Of a DNA stretch of 64,000 nt, positions 18,852-28,050 are shown one piece after another (position 1 is the first letter of the stretch; every line of letters begins with the position of its first letter). The stretch comes from JANMMJ01 sp031373255 (GTDB taxonomy: Bacteria; Pseudomonadota; Alphaproteobacteria; Rhizobiales; Aestuariivirgaceae), in contig JANMMJ010000057.1 of NCBI GenBank assembly GCA_031373255.1, positions 23,613 through 87,612 on the forward strand, in the 5' to 3' direction. The notes beneath the pieces were generated by a model. It searched no databases. It was not told the DNA's origin and saw nothing but the letters and a program-made list of their open reading frames with translations. The position numbers and the translations under genes are program-made.

Positions 18852-20885
18852 TCAGGTGCTCGCGTTTCTGAGCCGGCGGTAGAGCAGGATGCCCCTGCCC
18901 AGTGCCTCGCGCAGTCCATCGTTTAATGTCGGCTTGCGGTCCTTCAGTTCCATCAGTCTCAGGATGGCAACTTCCGCCGGACACGGCAATTGCGATACCG
19001 GATCGAAGTAATGCGGATAGACCAGGAGCGAGATGGCCAGCAGTTCATCGATGTTGCGGACTCGGGTGCGGCGCGGAAACGTTTGGGCATCGATCGTGAG
19101 TCCCCATCCAGCATAGAACGGCCGGCCGAAAGTCCGGACCGCCTTGCCGCGAATGAGCGCCTCGAATCCGGCAAGCGAGGTAAACACCGCCACTTCATCC
19201 GCCGCGTCAAGTGCAGCACCGATGGGCACGTCGCTGAACACCGCATTGCAAAGTGTGACCAGCGTCGTTTCTTCGATTTTCCCGGAGCGCCCCAGCCGCT
19301 CCACATCAGGATGCGGCTTGTAGATGACAAAGGCATCAGGATGTTCGGCCCTAACCCGCGCAAGGATCACTTCGTTGATGTTGCGCGCTGGATTGGATGA
19401 ACTTTTCAGAACCGCCTCGTCATCGGCAACCTGGCCAATGACAAGGATCTTGCGCTGCGTTTCAGGGAGCATTGGAATGGCAGCCCCCGAAGACAAATTA
19501 TATTTGCTGAGATTGTTCGCCACGATCTCGGCTTTCAGCCATGCGACCCGCTCAAGCTCGGCATCACTGACATCGTGTGTTTGAAGCAGATCCTCAAGAT
19601 CGCTCTCATGCGAAGGATCGTAATAGATGCCCTTGCTGTCCAGGCTGAAGGAAAGCGATGGCGTCAATGCAGCGCCCAGTCCTGCCGAACGCAGGAAGCC
19701 GTCTTCGGCTGAGATGAGCCGCAATCCCTGCGCATTGACAGCAGACCTCACCGCATTGGCGTCCTTGCCCCATGCTGCTATGGCGCGGCCTGTCTGCCGG
19801 GCCCTCCCGATGGCTTCATCAAGCGACCGCGTCATGACCGGCTCTGCCACCGGACCGTCGAAAATTCTTTCCAGCGGCTTCCGCTTCCAGCCCGGCATGC
19901 GATAAAACACCAGTGGCGTTGTGTTGCCGAGGTACAGCGCGCGGAGATAGGCAAGCTGGTCGATTGCCGTTTCGATCCCGATGGGATTTCGCGTCCAGGC
20001 ATCGAAATAGTGCGAATACCTGAGATAGGCAGCGACAAAGATTTCCGCCAGGCTGGCGCGCCGCACACGTCGCGGCAGTGCGGCGTGATCTTGTGTCAGG
20101 CCCCAGCCTGCGTAGAAGGGTGCACCGAAGCAATGGACTTCACGCCCGGCCATCAGCGCCTCGAAACCCAGTTGGCTTGATACCGTGTAGACCCGGCGCG
20201 CCCGCGCCAGCAGGTCCCATGGATTGCACGGCGTCGAGATGACCGTCACCCGAGGATCACCCGCATAGCGTGACAGAAATCCTCCCTTTTGACCGGTCAC
20301 GGTCTCCGGGTGCAGCTTCAGGACAACTTGCGCGCCATCGGCATCACCCAGCGCCGCATCGACCATAAGGTCGAACGACGCTGCATTCGCGAGCCCGCCG
20401 GCGATGGAGGCATCGCCCACCGTCTGGTCGATGACCAGCGAGCATTGGTCCAATCCCGGATGAAAGGTCTCAGGCGCGGCATTATACTTCGACAGCCGAA
20501 GCCCGCGCAGTGTTGCCATCGCCGCTTCACCGCGCAGTCTTTCCTCAGCCGTTGTGCTTCCGCTTTCGATCTGGGATTCGAGATCGCTGGCCTGCCGCGC
20601 ATCGTAGTAGATACCGGTCCGGTCCATCGCCATGGCGAGCGGCCGCATCGCATTTCCGGGCTTGATCGAGCGCAGGAAGCCGTCTTCGATGGCGATATAG
20701 GGAATGCCGCTGCTGCGGGCCATGCGGCGCGCCCGGTCTGCTGTCGGCTTATGCCCCCATCCGGCGATCGCCGCGGCTTTTTGCGGCAACCCGAAACTCC
20801 GCACCGGCTCGAGCCCCGTGAGAGACGCAACCTCTTGGCGCAGCCGCCATAGCCCTTGAGACAGAATGAGAATCTTGCCTGTCAT
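18852..20885 (-). CDS. kpsC: KpsC-type dual beta-Kdo transferase
   Basis: 677 residues, matching the length of known KpsC. Two homologous halves are visible: IAIEDGFLRS near residues 65-73 with DRTGIYYDARQASDLE, and AEDGFLRS near residue 396 with DSKGIYYDPSHESDLE. Established KpsC enzymes use CMP-Kdo to alternate two beta linkages, building the poly-Kdo linker on the lysophospholipid anchor of ABC-transported capsules. It follows kpsS by six bases. In this window it is not accompanied by kpsM/kpsT/kpsE/kpsD. Confidence 0.9.
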   Translation of the reverse strand: MTGKILILSQGLWRLRQEVASLTGLEPVRSFGLPQKAAAIAGWGHKPTADRARRMARSSGIPYIAIEDGFLRSIKPGNAMRPLAMAMDRTGIYYDARQASDLESQIESGSTTAEERLRGEAAMATLRGLRLSKYNAAPETFHPGLDQCSLVIDQTVGDASIAGGLANAASFDLMVDAALGDADGAQVVLKLHPETVTGQKGGFLSRYAGDPRVTVISTPCNPWDLLARARRVYTVSSQLGFEALMAGREVHCFGAPFYAGWGLTQDHAALPRRVRRASLAEIFVAAYLRYSHYFDAWTRNPIGIETAIDQLAYLRALYLGNTTPLVFYRMPGWKRKPLERIFDGPVAEPVMTRSLDEAIGRARQTGRAIAAWGKDANAVRSAVNAQGLRLISAEDGFLRSAGLGAALTPSLSFSLDSKGIYYDPSHESDLEDLLQTHDVSDAELERVAWLKAEIVANNLSKYNLSSGAAIPMLPETQRKILVIGQVADDEAVLKSSSNPARNINEVILARVRAEHPDAFVIYKPHPDVERLGRSGKIEETTLVTLCNAVFSDVPIGAALDAADEVAVFTSLAGFEALIRGKAVRTFGRPFYAGWGLTIDAQTFPRRTRVRNIDELLAISLLVYPHYFDPVSQLPCPAEVAILRLMELKDRKPTLNDGLREALGRGILLYRRLRNAST

Positions 20886-20891
20886 CGCCCC

Positions 20892-22091
20892 TCATTGTGC
20901 GCCGGTTATCTTGTCGTGAACAGCCTTCGCCATCTGCGCCCATGTCGGCCGGTAATAGAAACTGCCGGCAATCAGGTGATGCCGCTTGAGGTAGGCGATG
21001 AAACGTTTGGAAAGGGCCTTGTCGGGAATCAGGGGATTGGTCCAGAATCTGTCGAGGTCGGCGATTGAAGCTTCCACATCGGCAAGTCCTGCAATTCCAT
21101 AGAAGGCGCGCCCGAGCGCTATCACCGGAACACCGCCCTGGATGGCAACAATGCCCGACGTACTGTTGATGGTGACGAGCCCCTTGGCGCTCCGCACCAG
21201 CGGCGCAAGCGGCCGCGATTGCAGGATGCGCGTGCGCTTTTCGATGCCAAGTGCGGTGGCAACTTCCAGGACCTTCTGTTCATAGTCGCGATGCCCGCGG
21301 TCCATCGGATGTATCTTGAAAACCAGGAGATCGTCGGGGGCTGCATGCTTGGCAAACGATGTGGCCGTTTCGCGGATGAATTCGGGATTGCGCCAGCGCC
21401 TGCCATGGCGGATCAGCTGCATATCGTCGTGAACCTGCAAGGCCACGAGGAAATAGGGGGGCGGCTTGTCCGAGGTCAATTCCTGAAGCACGGCTTCATC
21501 GGCACTCTTGTGTTTGAGAAGCCGCGTGTAGCAGCGGATCCAGTAGGCAGCTTCGCGAAAGAGTGGCCGGCGGCGGTGATGCACATATTTCGGAAAAAGC
21601 CAGCGCCCCGCCGTCTTGGCGGTAAAATATAGGATCGCCGTCCTGGCAACCCGGTCGAAGTGCGATGGCAATTCCTCCGCGGGTTCCGGCTCAGTAGGAT
21701 CGGAAAACGCCTCGGCTTTTCGTGGAACCGGCGAATTGGCGTTGTTGCCGTTAAGCTCGAAAGTCACGTAGTCGGGCCGGACATAGCCTTCCTCGAAACA
21801 GTAGACGGGAACATCAAGCGCCCGCGCCACCTGCACCGCAACGCGATGGATCGGCCGCTGGTCGCCGAAGAGAATGATCGCGTCCGGGCGCCAGTCGCCG
21901 ATCAGACTGCGCAACCACTCGCGCCAGTGATGATGGCCCATCCGATAGTTGATTGATTGGAATCCGGTAGAAAAAGCCAGGTCGCCGGCATTGAAGTTGA
22001 TTTTCTTGACATCATGGCCGCGTCCCGCGAGTTCGCGCGCAAGTACGGTGAAGAAGCCGCCGAACGGCCCCTGCAAAAGCAAAATCCTCAC
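20892..22091 (-). CDS. kpsS: KpsS-type beta-Kdo transferase
   Basis: 399 residues, close to known KpsS. It begins RILLLQGPFGGFF, and has FGDQRPIHR and CFEEGYVRPDYVTFE, typical of the KpsS/LipB group. The established role is to add the first Kdo residue to the phosphatidylglycerol-type anchor before KpsC extends it. The start is GTG, with TAGGA at proper spacing. It is the first gene of the leftward operon and is divergent from the cytosine deaminase gene across 136 bases. Confidence 0.9.
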   Translation of the reverse strand: MRILLLQGPFGGFFTVLARELAGRGHDVKKINFNAGDLAFSTGFQSINYRMGHHHWREWLRSLIGDWRPDAIILFGDQRPIHRVAVQVARALDVPVYCFEEGYVRPDYVTFELNGNNANSPVPRKAEAFSDPTEPEPAEELPSHFDRVARTAILYFTAKTAGRWLFPKYVHHRRRPLFREAAYWIRCYTRLLKHKSADEAVLQELTSDKPPPYFLVALQVHDDMQLIRHGRRWRNPEFIRETATSFAKHAAPDDLLVFKIHPMDRGHRDYEQKVLEVATALGIEKRTRILQSRPLAPLVRSAKGLVTINSTSGIVAIQGGVPVIALGRAFYGIAGLADVEASIADLDRFWTNPLIPDKALSKRFIAYLKRHHLIAGSFYYRPTWAQMAKAVHDKITGAQ

Positions 22092-22227
22092 CGATTCCTA
22101 CCCCGGATATCCTTACGGCTCGTCAACTGACTGGTATTGACAAGAAGCCGCGCCGTCAAGGCGCGCCCATGTGGCGTATGGCCCGAGTTGGGTCTATTCA
22201 AGGCGGCCCTGAGGGAGTGTTGCCAGC

Positions 22228-23523
22228 ATGCTGTTTGATCTTCTCGTCACCAATGCAAGGCTGCCGGATAGCAGCCGGGAAACCAACATACTGTGTGCAA
22301 ACGGCAAAATTGCCGATATCGGCCCCGGAGTTTCGGCACCCGCAGCCGCAACCATCGACGCACGTGGCTACCTCGTCTCGCCGCCCTTTATCGACTCGCA
22401 CTTTCACATGGATGCCACGCTTTCGCTGGGAATTCCACGTCTCAATCGTTCCGGCACCCTGCTCGAGGGCATAGCACTTTGGGGCGAGCTCAAGCAGGTC
22501 ATCACCCACGAAGCCGTGGCCGAGCGTGCCCTGCGCTACATCGATCTTGCCGTAGCACAGGGAATTGGCGCCATCCGCACCCATGTAGACGTCTGCGACG
22601 ATCGCCTGCTCTGTGTTGAAGCCCTGTTAGAGGTCCGCAAGCGCGTCGCCGGCTATCTCGACCTGCAGATCGTCGCCTTCCCCCAGGACGGGTTTTATCG
22701 CTCAAATACCGCCCGCCAGAATGTGCTTCGCGCCCTCGATATGGGCGTCGATGTCGTCGGCGGCATCCCGCATTTTGAACGGACCATGGCAGATGGCGCG
22801 GCAAGCCTGAGGGAGCTTTGCGAGATTGCTGAAAAGCGCGGCCTGCTCGTCGATATCCACTGCGACGAGACCGACGATCCGCAATCGCGGCATATAGAAG
22901 CCCTGGCCTGCGAAACGCAGCGATTGGGTCTCCAGGGCCGCGTGGTCGGATCGCATTTGACCTCCATGCACTCGATGGACAATTACTACGTCTCGAAGCT
23001 GATCCCGTTGATCGTCGAAGCAGGCGTCCACGCCACGCCAAATCCGCTGATCAACATCACATTGCAGGGCCGCCACGATACATATCCCAAGCGCCGCGGC
23101 ATGACCCGCGTGCCAGAATTGCGCGCCGCGGGCGTCAACGTCTCTTTCGGCCACGACTGCGTCATGGATCCCTGGTACAGCCAGGGTCAGGGCGACATGC
23201 TCGAGGTCGCGTCCATGGGTCTCCACGTTGCCCAGATGACCAGCCAGGAGGCCATGCGCTGGTGCTTTGACGCGGTAACGGTCAACCCGGCCAAGGCCAT
23301 GCATCTTGAGGACTATGGCCTTGCAAAAGGCTGCAACGCCGATTTCGTCATCCTGCAGGCCCGCAATCCCGTGGAGGCGATCCGCCTCAAGGCCAATCGC
23401 CTTTATGTTGTCCGCAAGGGCCGCGTCATCGCCGAAACGCCTGAGCGTATCGCCCATCTTCATCTCGAGGACCGGCCGAAAACCGTCAACGGTGCCGAAT
23501 ATGCGCCGAAGGTGGAGGCGTAG
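22228..23523 (+). CDS. codA: Cytosine deaminase (amidohydrolase superfamily)
   Basis: 431 residues. Metal-binding residues are visible as H58 and H60 in SHFHMD, the histidine and glutamate of DIHCDETDD, a later histidine in GSHLTSMHS, and the aspartate of GHDCVMDPWY. This pattern matches Escherichia coli CodA, which hydrolyses cytosine to uracil and ammonia in the cytoplasm. A ribosome binding site GGGAG lies 13 bases before the ATG. It sits beside rutR and the pyrimidine transporter operon, and so feeds uracil into the neighbouring catabolic route. Related isocytosine or 5-methylcytosine deaminases cannot be excluded. Confidence 0.88.
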   Translation: MLFDLLVTNARLPDSSRETNILCANGKIADIGPGVSAPAAATIDARGYLVSPPFIDSHFHMDATLSLGIPRLNRSGTLLEGIALWGELKQVITHEAVAERALRYIDLAVAQGIGAIRTHVDVCDDRLLCVEALLEVRKRVAGYLDLQIVAFPQDGFYRSNTARQNVLRALDMGVDVVGGIPHFERTMADGAASLRELCEIAEKRGLLVDIHCDETDDPQSRHIEALACETQRLGLQGRVVGSHLTSMHSMDNYYVSKLIPLIVEAGVHATPNPLINITLQGRHDTYPKRRGMTRVPELRAAGVNVSFGHDCVMDPWYSQGQGDMLEVASMGLHVAQMTSQEAMRWCFDAVTVNPAKAMHLEDYGLAKGCNADFVILQARNPVEAIRLKANRLYVVRKGRVIAETPERIAHLHLEDRPKTVNGAEYAPKVEA

Positions 23524-23534
23524 GTCCCGACCCG

Positions 23535-24152
23535 TCAGCGCGGGCGAAGGCCATCCAGGAAAAGCCGGAGCACCGCGTCCGTGGCATTGCCCGCCCGCCC
23601 ACTGCTCACCGCCTGAACCTGCACGTCGAAATCGGCATAGTGCTGGGTCACGGCCCAGATGGCGAAGATCAAATGATAGGGATCGACGGGCGCGATCTTG
23701 CCCTCCGCAATCCACTGCCGGACATTGGCGGTCTTGCCCTCGACGAGTTCACGCAAGGGCCCCTGAAGAAAAGGTGCGATCATCGGCGCGCCATGCAGGA
23801 TTTCATTGGCAAAGAGCCGGGAGGCTTTCGGATTGTTGCGCGACATGTCGAGCTTGGCTGAAATATAGCGCGTCAACTGATCTACCGGATCGCCATCGGG
23901 ATCGAGCGCTTCCAGCGGCTTCAGCCAATCTGTGAGTGTATGCTCGAGCAACGCCACATAGATGTCTTCCTTGCGCCGGAAGTAATACAGGAGGTTTGGC
24001 TTCGACATGTTTGCCAGCCGGGCGATCTGGTCCACGGTCGCACCGCGGAAACCGAAGGCTGAAAAGACTTCAAGCGCCGCATCGAGAATGATTTCCCGGT
24101 TGGCTGCCTGGATGCGTGTTCCCCGGATTAGTTTCGGCTTGGCTGTTCCCAT
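23535..24152 (-). CDS. rutR: RutR-type TetR-family repressor of pyrimidine catabolism
   Basis: 205 residues. The TetR helix-turn-helix lies at about residues 20-60 (GATVDQIARLANMSKPNLLYYF). The C-terminal part closely resembles E. coli RutR: a KASRLFANEILHGAP stretch, PVDPYHLIFAIWA and TQHYADFDVQVQAV, and both proteins end in GLRPR/GIRPR. RutR releases DNA when it binds uracil or thymine. The frame extends upstream to 24266, but the ATG at 24152 gives the family length and leaves the operator at 24172-24187 outside the gene. It is divergent from the ABC transporter operon, and probably also represses itself. Confidence 0.9.
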   Translation of the reverse strand: MGTAKPKLIRGTRIQAANREIILDAALEVFSAFGFRGATVDQIARLANMSKPNLLYYFRRKEDIYVALLEHTLTDWLKPLEALDPDGDPVDQLTRYISAKLDMSRNNPKASRLFANEILHGAPMIAPFLQGPLRELVEGKTANVRQWIAEGKIAPVDPYHLIFAIWAVTQHYADFDVQVQAVSSGRAGNATDAVLRLFLDGLRPR

Positions 24153-24171
24153 GACTGCATTCTCAAATTTC

Positions 24172-24187
24172 TTGATCAAATGGTCAA
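24172..24187. promoter_or_regulatory. RutR operator
   Basis: TTGATCAAATGGTCAA is an inverted repeat in the gap between rutR and the transporter operon. It matches the published E. coli RutR consensus TTGACCA-NN-TGGTCAA at 13 of 14 specified bases. It lies 20 bases before the rutR start and 48 bases before the ABC ATPase start, so one site could repress both directions. Confidence 0.85.
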
Positions 24188-24234
24188 GAACGCCTAGCGT
24201 TTCATGCATAACAAGATCGGCCTGGGGAGGCAAA

Positions 24235-25014
24235 ATGACGGCTGAGGCCGTAATCGCGGCAAGCAACCTGAGCCTGACTTTTGCGACTGCCGACGGGCCG
24301 GTTTATGCGCTCTCCAACGTCGATCTCACCGTGCAGGAAGGCGATTTCGTCTCGTTCATTGGCCCCTCGGGCTGCGGCAAGACAACGCTCTTGCGCGTCA
24401 TCGCCGACCTGGAACAGGCATCATCGGGCACGATTTCAGTGAACGGCATGAGCCCCCATCAGGCACGCCTGAACCAGGCCTACGGTTACGTGTTCCAGGC
24501 GCCGGCCCTTTACCCCTGGCGCACCGTCGAGAAAAATGTTGGTCTTCCGCTCGAAATCATGAATCTCGACAATGCCGCCGAGCGCGTCCGCCAGAATCTT
24601 GAACTGGTGAATCTCACGGGCTTCGAGAAGAAATTTCCCTGGCAGCTTTCGGGCGGCATGCAGCAGCGCGTTTCGATTGCCCGCGCCCTCGCCTTCGATC
24701 CGAAATTGCTGCTGATGGACGAACCTTTCGGCGCGCTGGACGAGATCGTCCGCGACAAGCTGAATGTGCAGCTTCTCGAACTCTGGGATCGGACCAGGAA
24801 AACTGTGGTCTTCGTGACCCACTCAATTCCCGAAGCCGTCTTCCTGTCCACCAAGATCATTGTCATGTCGCCTCGTCCCGGCCGGGTCACCGATGTGATC
24901 GAAACCAACCTGCCGCGCTTGCGTTCATTGGATATCCGCGAGACGCCAGCCTTTCTGGAGATTGCCCATCGCGTTCGCGAGGGCCTCAAGGCAGGGCACA
25001 GCTATGAGGATTGA
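24235..25014 (+). CDS. ABC transporter ATPase, nitrate/taurine/pyrimidine type
   Basis: 259 residues with all ATPase motifs: Walker A GPSGCGKTT at 43-51, the signature LSGGMQQR, Walker B LLLMDEPFGALDE and the switch histidine in VFVTHS. It belongs to the SsuB/TauB/NrtD-like group that pairs with NMT1-type binding proteins. The ATG is preceded by GGGGAGG at 24224-24230; an earlier in-frame start at 24007 would run through the operator and rutR. It is the first gene of the RutR-controlled operon and energises uptake by the two following permeases. Confidence 0.9.
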   Translation: MTAEAVIAASNLSLTFATADGPVYALSNVDLTVQEGDFVSFIGPSGCGKTTLLRVIADLEQASSGTISVNGMSPHQARLNQAYGYVFQAPALYPWRTVEKNVGLPLEIMNLDNAAERVRQNLELVNLTGFEKKFPWQLSGGMQQRVSIARALAFDPKLLLMDEPFGALDEIVRDKLNVQLLELWDRTRKTVVFVTHSIPEAVFLSTKIIVMSPRPGRVTDVIETNLPRLRSLDIRETPAFLEIAHRVREGLKAGHSYED

Positions 25015-25025
25015 GGAGAGCCCTC

Positions 25026-25922
25026 ATGGCTGAAGCAGCTGCTATCAAAACCGCTGCAAAGTCCGAAGGCCAATTCGTCCCGGTACTGACGATCTGCCTT
25101 TTCATTCTTGTCATCTGGTATCTGGCCGCGATACCGATGAACTGGGTGGTGACTGAGGCGAAGATCGAAGCGGCGGGCGGCGGCCTGTGGAACACCCTGG
25201 CAATCTCGTGGAATCACGAGCGGCCCGTCATCCCGGCACCCCATCAGGTGGCCGGCGAATTGTGGAACAGTGTTTTCACCATAGCGCCATGGAAGGTGAA
25301 ATCACTGGTCTATCATCTGTGGGTAACGCTTTCCTCCACGCTCTTCGGTTTCATCCAGGGAACATTGCTCGGAATTGCGCTTGCCATCGGTATCGTCCAT
25401 GTGCGCTCGCTTGAGAAAAGCCTGATGCCCTGGATCATTGCGTCGCAAACCATTCCCATCCTTGCCATAGCGCCGATGATCATCGTCGTTCTCGGCAAGA
25501 CCGGGCTGCCGGATATCGTCACCAAATCGATCATCTCGACCTATCTGTGCTTCTTCCCGGTGGCGATCGGCATGGTCAAGGGCCTGCGCTCGCCCGATAC
25601 CCTGCAGCTTGACCTCATGCGTACCTACAATGCGACTGCGGCACAGGTGTTGTGGAAACTACGCTTCCCTTCCGCCGTGCCCTATCTCTTTGCATCGCTC
25701 AAGGTATCGGTGGCCATAGCACTGACCGGCGCCATCGTCGCCGAACTGCCAACCGGTGCCGTGTCGGGCATTGGCGCGCGGCTGCTGCAGGGCTCTTACT
25801 ACGGACAGACTCTTCAGATCTGGGCTGCGCTTTTTATTGCGGCTTTTGCCGCGGCAATGCTGGTTTGGCTGCTGGGCACACTTGAGGGCATGAACCGTCG
25901 CCGCATGGGAGCATCGGCGTGA
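25026..25922 (+). CDS. ABC transporter permease, nitrate/taurine/pyrimidine type
   Basis: 298 residues with about six to seven membrane helices. The coupling loop carries the EAA-type sequence LMRTYNATAAQVLWKLRFPSA, which contacts the ATPase. The N-terminal region is longer than in SsuC-type permeases, with an extra first helix and a periplasmic segment. GAGGAGAG lies just before the ATG. It overlaps the second permease gene by one base (TGATG). The two permeases presumably form a heterodimer. Confidence 0.88.
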   Translation: MAEAAAIKTAAKSEGQFVPVLTICLFILVIWYLAAIPMNWVVTEAKIEAAGGGLWNTLAISWNHERPVIPAPHQVAGELWNSVFTIAPWKVKSLVYHLWVTLSSTLFGFIQGTLLGIALAIGIVHVRSLEKSLMPWIIASQTIPILAIAPMIIVVLGKTGLPDIVTKSIISTYLCFFPVAIGMVKGLRSPDTLQLDLMRTYNATAAQVLWKLRFPSAVPYLFASLKVSVAIALTGAIVAELPTGAVSGIGARLLQGSYYGQTLQIWAALFIAAFAAAMLVWLLGTLEGMNRRRMGASA

Positions 25923-26887
25923 TGGCAGGCGCATTGCCCCGTGCCGTCTCTATCCTCGCCGTATTGCTGGCTATGGCCGTCACCGTCTACCTGTCCTTAG
26001 CCAGCGTTGAGCCGCTCAAGGGCGGCTACTGGACACTCTCGCTTCTATTCATGGTCGCGGGCTGGGCCATTGCCTGGGCGCTGGGATGGGTCATCGACCT
26101 GGTCATGACCGGAGCCAGGGCGCCGCCGCGGCTGACCAGCCTGATGATTCCTGCCTTGTTTGGTGTCGTTGTGATCGTCGCCTGGGAATATTATGTGGCT
26201 GGATCGAAAATCCCTCTGGTTCTCTTGCCGGCCCCTTCGCAGATCTGGGAAAAGCTGGTGAATTCCATCCCCACCATTGCCGCCGACTTCCGCCAGACAT
26301 TCATCCGCGCGGTCATCCCCGGCTGGCTGATCGGTTGCCTTTCGGGATTTGTCGTGGCCCTGATGTGTGACCGCGTGGATTTCCTCAGGCGTGGATTGCT
26401 GCCGCTTGGAAATCTCGTGGCAGCCCTGCCGATCGTCGGAGTGGCCCCAATCATGGTCATGTGGTTCGGCTTCGACTGGCAGTCAAAGGCCGCCATGGTT
26501 GTCGTCATGACGTTCTTCCCGATGCTGATCAATACGCTGGCAGGCCTTGCCGCCGCCGGGCGCATGGAGCTGGACCTGATGCACTCCTATGGCGCGTCAT
26601 GGCTGCAAACGCTGCTCAAGCTCAGGCTTCCGGCCGCCATGCCCTTCATCTTCAATGCCCTCAAGATCAACTCGACTCTGGCGCTGATTGGAGCCATCGT
26701 GGCAGAATTCTTCGGAACACCCATCGTTGGCATGGGCTTCCGGATGTCGACCGAAGTGGGCCGTCAGGGCCTCGACATGGTTTGGGCCGAAATCGCCGTG
26801 GCAGCACTGGCGGGGTCGGCATTTTACGGGATCCTCACGCTGATTGAGCGGGGGGTCACATTCTGGCATCCGTCCTACAGGCAGTAG
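25922..26887 (+). CDS. Second ABC transporter permease of the same system
   Basis: 321 residues, multi-helical. The coupling loop contains LMHSYGASWLQTLLKLRLP, the same EAA-type pattern as in the preceding permease. The two N-terminal helices before the conserved domain are less conserved. It starts on the stop codon of the first permease and ends 25 bases before the binding-protein gene, so the four transport genes form one unit. Confidence 0.87.
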   Translation: MAGALPRAVSILAVLLAMAVTVYLSLASVEPLKGGYWTLSLLFMVAGWAIAWALGWVIDLVMTGARAPPRLTSLMIPALFGVVVIVAWEYYVAGSKIPLVLLPAPSQIWEKLVNSIPTIAADFRQTFIRAVIPGWLIGCLSGFVVALMCDRVDFLRRGLLPLGNLVAALPIVGVAPIMVMWFGFDWQSKAAMVVVMTFFPMLINTLAGLAAAGRMELDLMHSYGASWLQTLLKLRLPAAMPFIFNALKINSTLALIGAIVAEFFGTPIVGMGFRMSTEVGRQGLDMVWAEIAVAALAGSAFYGILTLIERGVTFWHPSYRQ

Positions 26888-26912
26888 GCGGCAACAAGGA
26901 GGACTACGAACA

Positions 26913-27905
26913 ATGAAAAAATATTTGTTGGCTGCGGCAGCGGCGGGCGCTTTGATGATGTCGTCCGTTTCGGCCTGGGCCGAAAGCGTGACATTGCAGC
27001 TCAAGTGGGTCACCCAGGCGCAGTTCGCCGGTTATTACGTGGCCCAGGCCAAGGGCTTCTACAAGGATGCCGGGCTCGATGTCACGATCAAGGCGGGCGG
27101 GCCCGACATTGCGCCGGAACAGGTGATTGCCGGTGGCGGCGCCGATGTCATCGTCGACTGGATGCCTGCCGCGCTCGCCTCGCGTGAGAAGGGCAACATG
27201 CTGGTCAATATCGCCCAGCCGTTCAAGCGCTCGGGCATGATGCTCACCTGCCGGAAGGAAACCGGCATCACCAAGCCGGAAGAGTTCAAGGGCAAGACCC
27301 TCGGCGTATGGTTCTTCGGCAATGAATATCCCTTCCTCTCTTGGATGAGCCAGCTTGGCATTCCGACCACAGGAGGTGCCGATGGCGTCACCGTTCTCAA
27401 GCAGGGCTTCAATGTAGACCCACTGCTCCAGAAGCAGGCCGACTGCATCTCCACCATGACCTATAACGAGTATTGGCAGGTGATAGAGGCCGGCATGAAG
27501 GCCGAGGACCTGGTTGTCTTCAAGTACGAGGATCAGGGCGTCGCCACGCTCGAAGACGGCCTCTATGCGCTGGAAGACAAACTGAAGGATCCGGCATTCG
27601 TCGCGACCATGGCGAAATTCGTCAAGGCCTCGATGAAGGGCTGGGACTATGCCCGCGCCAATAAGGACGAGGCGGTGAAGATCGTGCTCGAGAACGACGC
27701 ATCGGGTTCGCAGACCGAGGGCCACCAGTCGACCATGATGGACGAAATCAACAAGCTCACCGAAGGCTCCGATGGCTCGCTCGACGCCGCTGCCGCCGAG
27801 CGCACCGTGGAAACCTTGATGAAGGGCGGCTCCGATCCGGTCATCACCAAGAAGCCGGAAGGTGCGTGGACCACCGCCGTGACCGACGCCGCCAAGGCGA
27901 TGTAA
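26913..27905 (+). CDS. NMT1/THI5-like periplasmic substrate-binding protein
   Basis: 330 residues with a signal peptide (MKKYLLAAAAAGALMM, cleavage after AWA). The mature part begins like pyrimidine-precursor binding proteins: LKWVTQAQFAGYYVA, KGFYKDAGLDV, GGGADVIVDWMPAAL and CRKETGI. Family members bind pyrimidine-like or thiamine-precursor ligands. With RutR control and the dihydropyrimidinase downstream, uracil, thymine or a close analogue is the probable ligand. AAGGAGG precedes the ATG. A strong stem-loop follows the stop codon, as is common after binding-protein genes. Confidence 0.87.
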   Translation: MKKYLLAAAAAGALMMSSVSAWAESVTLQLKWVTQAQFAGYYVAQAKGFYKDAGLDVTIKAGGPDIAPEQVIAGGGADVIVDWMPAALASREKGNMLVNIAQPFKRSGMMLTCRKETGITKPEEFKGKTLGVWFFGNEYPFLSWMSQLGIPTTGGADGVTVLKQGFNVDPLLQKQADCISTMTYNEYWQVIEAGMKAEDLVVFKYEDQGVATLEDGLYALEDKLKDPAFVATMAKFVKASMKGWDYARANKDEAVKIVLENDASGSQTEGHQSTMMDEINKLTEGSDGSLDAAAAERTVETLMKGGSDPVITKKPEGAWTTAVTDAAKAM

Positions 27906-27920
27906 CAATCGTTATCGCTT

Positions 27921-27946
27921 CGGGAGAGCCATTTGAGGCTCTCCCG
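27921..27946 (+). terminator. Stem-loop after the binding-protein gene
   Basis: CGGGAGAGCC and GGCTCTCCCG form a perfect ten-base-pair stem with a six-base loop, fifteen bases after the stop codon. No T-run follows. It may act as a leaky terminator or protect the transporter mRNA from 3' degradation. Confidence 0.65.
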
Positions 27947-28020
27947 GATGTCACAAAATTCAAAGAAACAGCGGAGGAATTCGGCTGGGCCTCCTTGCCG
28001 TAGTCGTCAATTTGTTCTAT

Positions 28021-28036
28021 GTAGTGATTTCACTAC
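28021..28036. promoter_or_regulatory. Perfect palindrome before the toxin-antitoxin pair
   Basis: GTAGTGA and TCACTAC flank a TT centre to form a 16-base perfect inverted repeat, 14 bases before the antitoxin start. Phd/YefM-type antitoxins commonly autoregulate through such short palindromes. Confidence 0.65.
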
Positions 28037-28050
28037 TTTGGAACTCTCCT

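Noticed and set aside
22149..22165. Short G+C-rich hairpin between kpsS and codA
   Set aside because: Stem of only six base pairs in a G+C-rich gap; could be chance.
24007..24234. Longer start for the ABC ATPase
   Set aside because: It would run through rutR and the operator; the ATG at 24235 has a strong ribosome binding site and the family N-terminus.
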